From: an uncultured Phascolarctobacterium sp.
GTDB lineage: Bacteria; Bacillota; Negativicutes; Acidaminococcales; Acidaminococcaceae
Direction of reading: 5' to 3'
NCBI GenBank assembly: GCA_947630795.1
Contig: CANRJC010000009.1
Span: 25,206 to 89,205, forward strand
DNA: 64,000 nucleotides
Numbering within the stretch: the first letter of the stretch is position 1; the number at the start of each line of letters is the position of its first letter. The translations under genes and the position numbers were made by a program. The notes beneath the pieces are model-generated. The model did not search any database and had not been told where the DNA came from. It worked only from the letters and a program-made list of their open reading frames with translations. Shown piece after piece: positions 63,924 through 64,000 of the stretch.

Positions 63924-64000
63924 TCACCAATCTCCCTTGAGCCCGGTCACGGCGCCGCAGCCGGTGAGCAGATAGGTCTGCTGATAGTTCAGCGCCAAGA
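63924..64000 (-). CDS. C-terminal end of an unidentified gene
   Basis: The last 24 codons of a gene that starts beyond the right edge, ending GCGAVTGLKGDW and a stop at 63924-63926. The reading frame is open to the edge. Too little is present to assign a family. Confidence 0.5.
   Translation of the reverse strand, partial: LALNYQQTYLLTGCGAVTGLKGDW

Noticed and set aside
63562..63930. Minus-strand ORF of 122 codons
   Set aside because: It is formed almost wholly by repeat DNA and lacks a ribosome site.

Overview
The window is 64 kb of GC-rich chromosomal DNA, densely coded and mostly on the minus strand. Several Firmicutes-type genes (RlmH, a YycJ-like MBL protein, DUF951, YvrJ/DUF2922/DUF1659, CpXC) sit beside proteins that suit a cell with a periplasm (M48 protease, SIMPL protein, an exported lyase-fold protein). 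A succinate:CoA transferase and methylmalonyl-CoA mutase pair, a full branched-chain amino-acid ABC transporter and a group-B-like [FeFe] hydrogenase suggest an anaerobic, succinate- or amino-acid-using member of the Negativicutes, perhaps Acidaminococcaceae. This placement is inference from gene content, not a database result.

Layout. 1-7.8 kb: Nudix hydrolase (cut by the edge), a small secreted peptide, a secreted TPR/proline-rich protein with 72-bp tandem repeats, a SIMPL protein, tadA, an ABC-F ATPase and an FrhB-like Fe-S protein. 7.9-11.2 kb: galE, galU and a phosphomannomutase, i.e. nucleotide-sugar supply. 11.3-13.3 kb: a two-gene AAA ATPase plus HNH nuclease module that looks like a Septu (PtuAB) anti-phage system. 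13.4-18.1 kb: M48 protease, class III CoA-transferase, a plus-strand operon of a ThiW-like ECF S component, a small membrane protein and a zinc-type ArsR regulator, then an orphan binding lipoprotein. 18.5-31.5 kb: housekeeping genes (PflX-like radical SAM, HAD phosphatases, alr, map, DedA, threonine aldolase, AlaX, DUF1638, YycJ-like, HtrA, rlmH) and a signal-peptide-bearing argininosuccinate-lyase-like protein lacking the usual motif histidine.

31.5-40.2 kb: livKHMGF followed by a CBS-ACT protein and DUF951, then thrC, tRNA-Leu(GAG), a cyclase and tRNA-Ser(CGA). 40.2-40.6 kb: a non-coding array of about ten degenerate 33-37 bp repeats. 40.7-49.9 kb: flavoprotein, macrodomain-HTH fusion, M20 peptidase, peroxiredoxin, and a polyphosphate cluster (ppx, divergent from a motif-degenerate Ppx paralogue and ppk1). 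50-52.4 kb: hydrogenase, DtxR-family regulator, tRNA-Arg(CCT) and tRNA-Leu(TAG). 52.5-61.1 kb: CpXC protein, AbrB transporter, thioesterase, MmgE/PrpD, mutase large subunit and succinate:CoA transferase, the last divergent from a LysR regulator. 61.4-64 kb: small proteins (an uncharacterised protein, a charged low-complexity protein, YvrJ, DUF2922, DUF1659) separated by clusters of mosaic palindromic repeats, and the end of one more gene.

How they work together. The CoA transferase and mutase would interconvert succinate, succinyl-CoA and methylmalonyl-CoA, probably under the LysR protein. The liv operon imports branched-chain amino acids, and the ACT domain of its downstream partner could sense them. 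The gal genes feed envelope sugars. ppk1 and the two Ppx-like proteins set polyphosphate levels. No transposase, integrase or phage structural gene was recognised.
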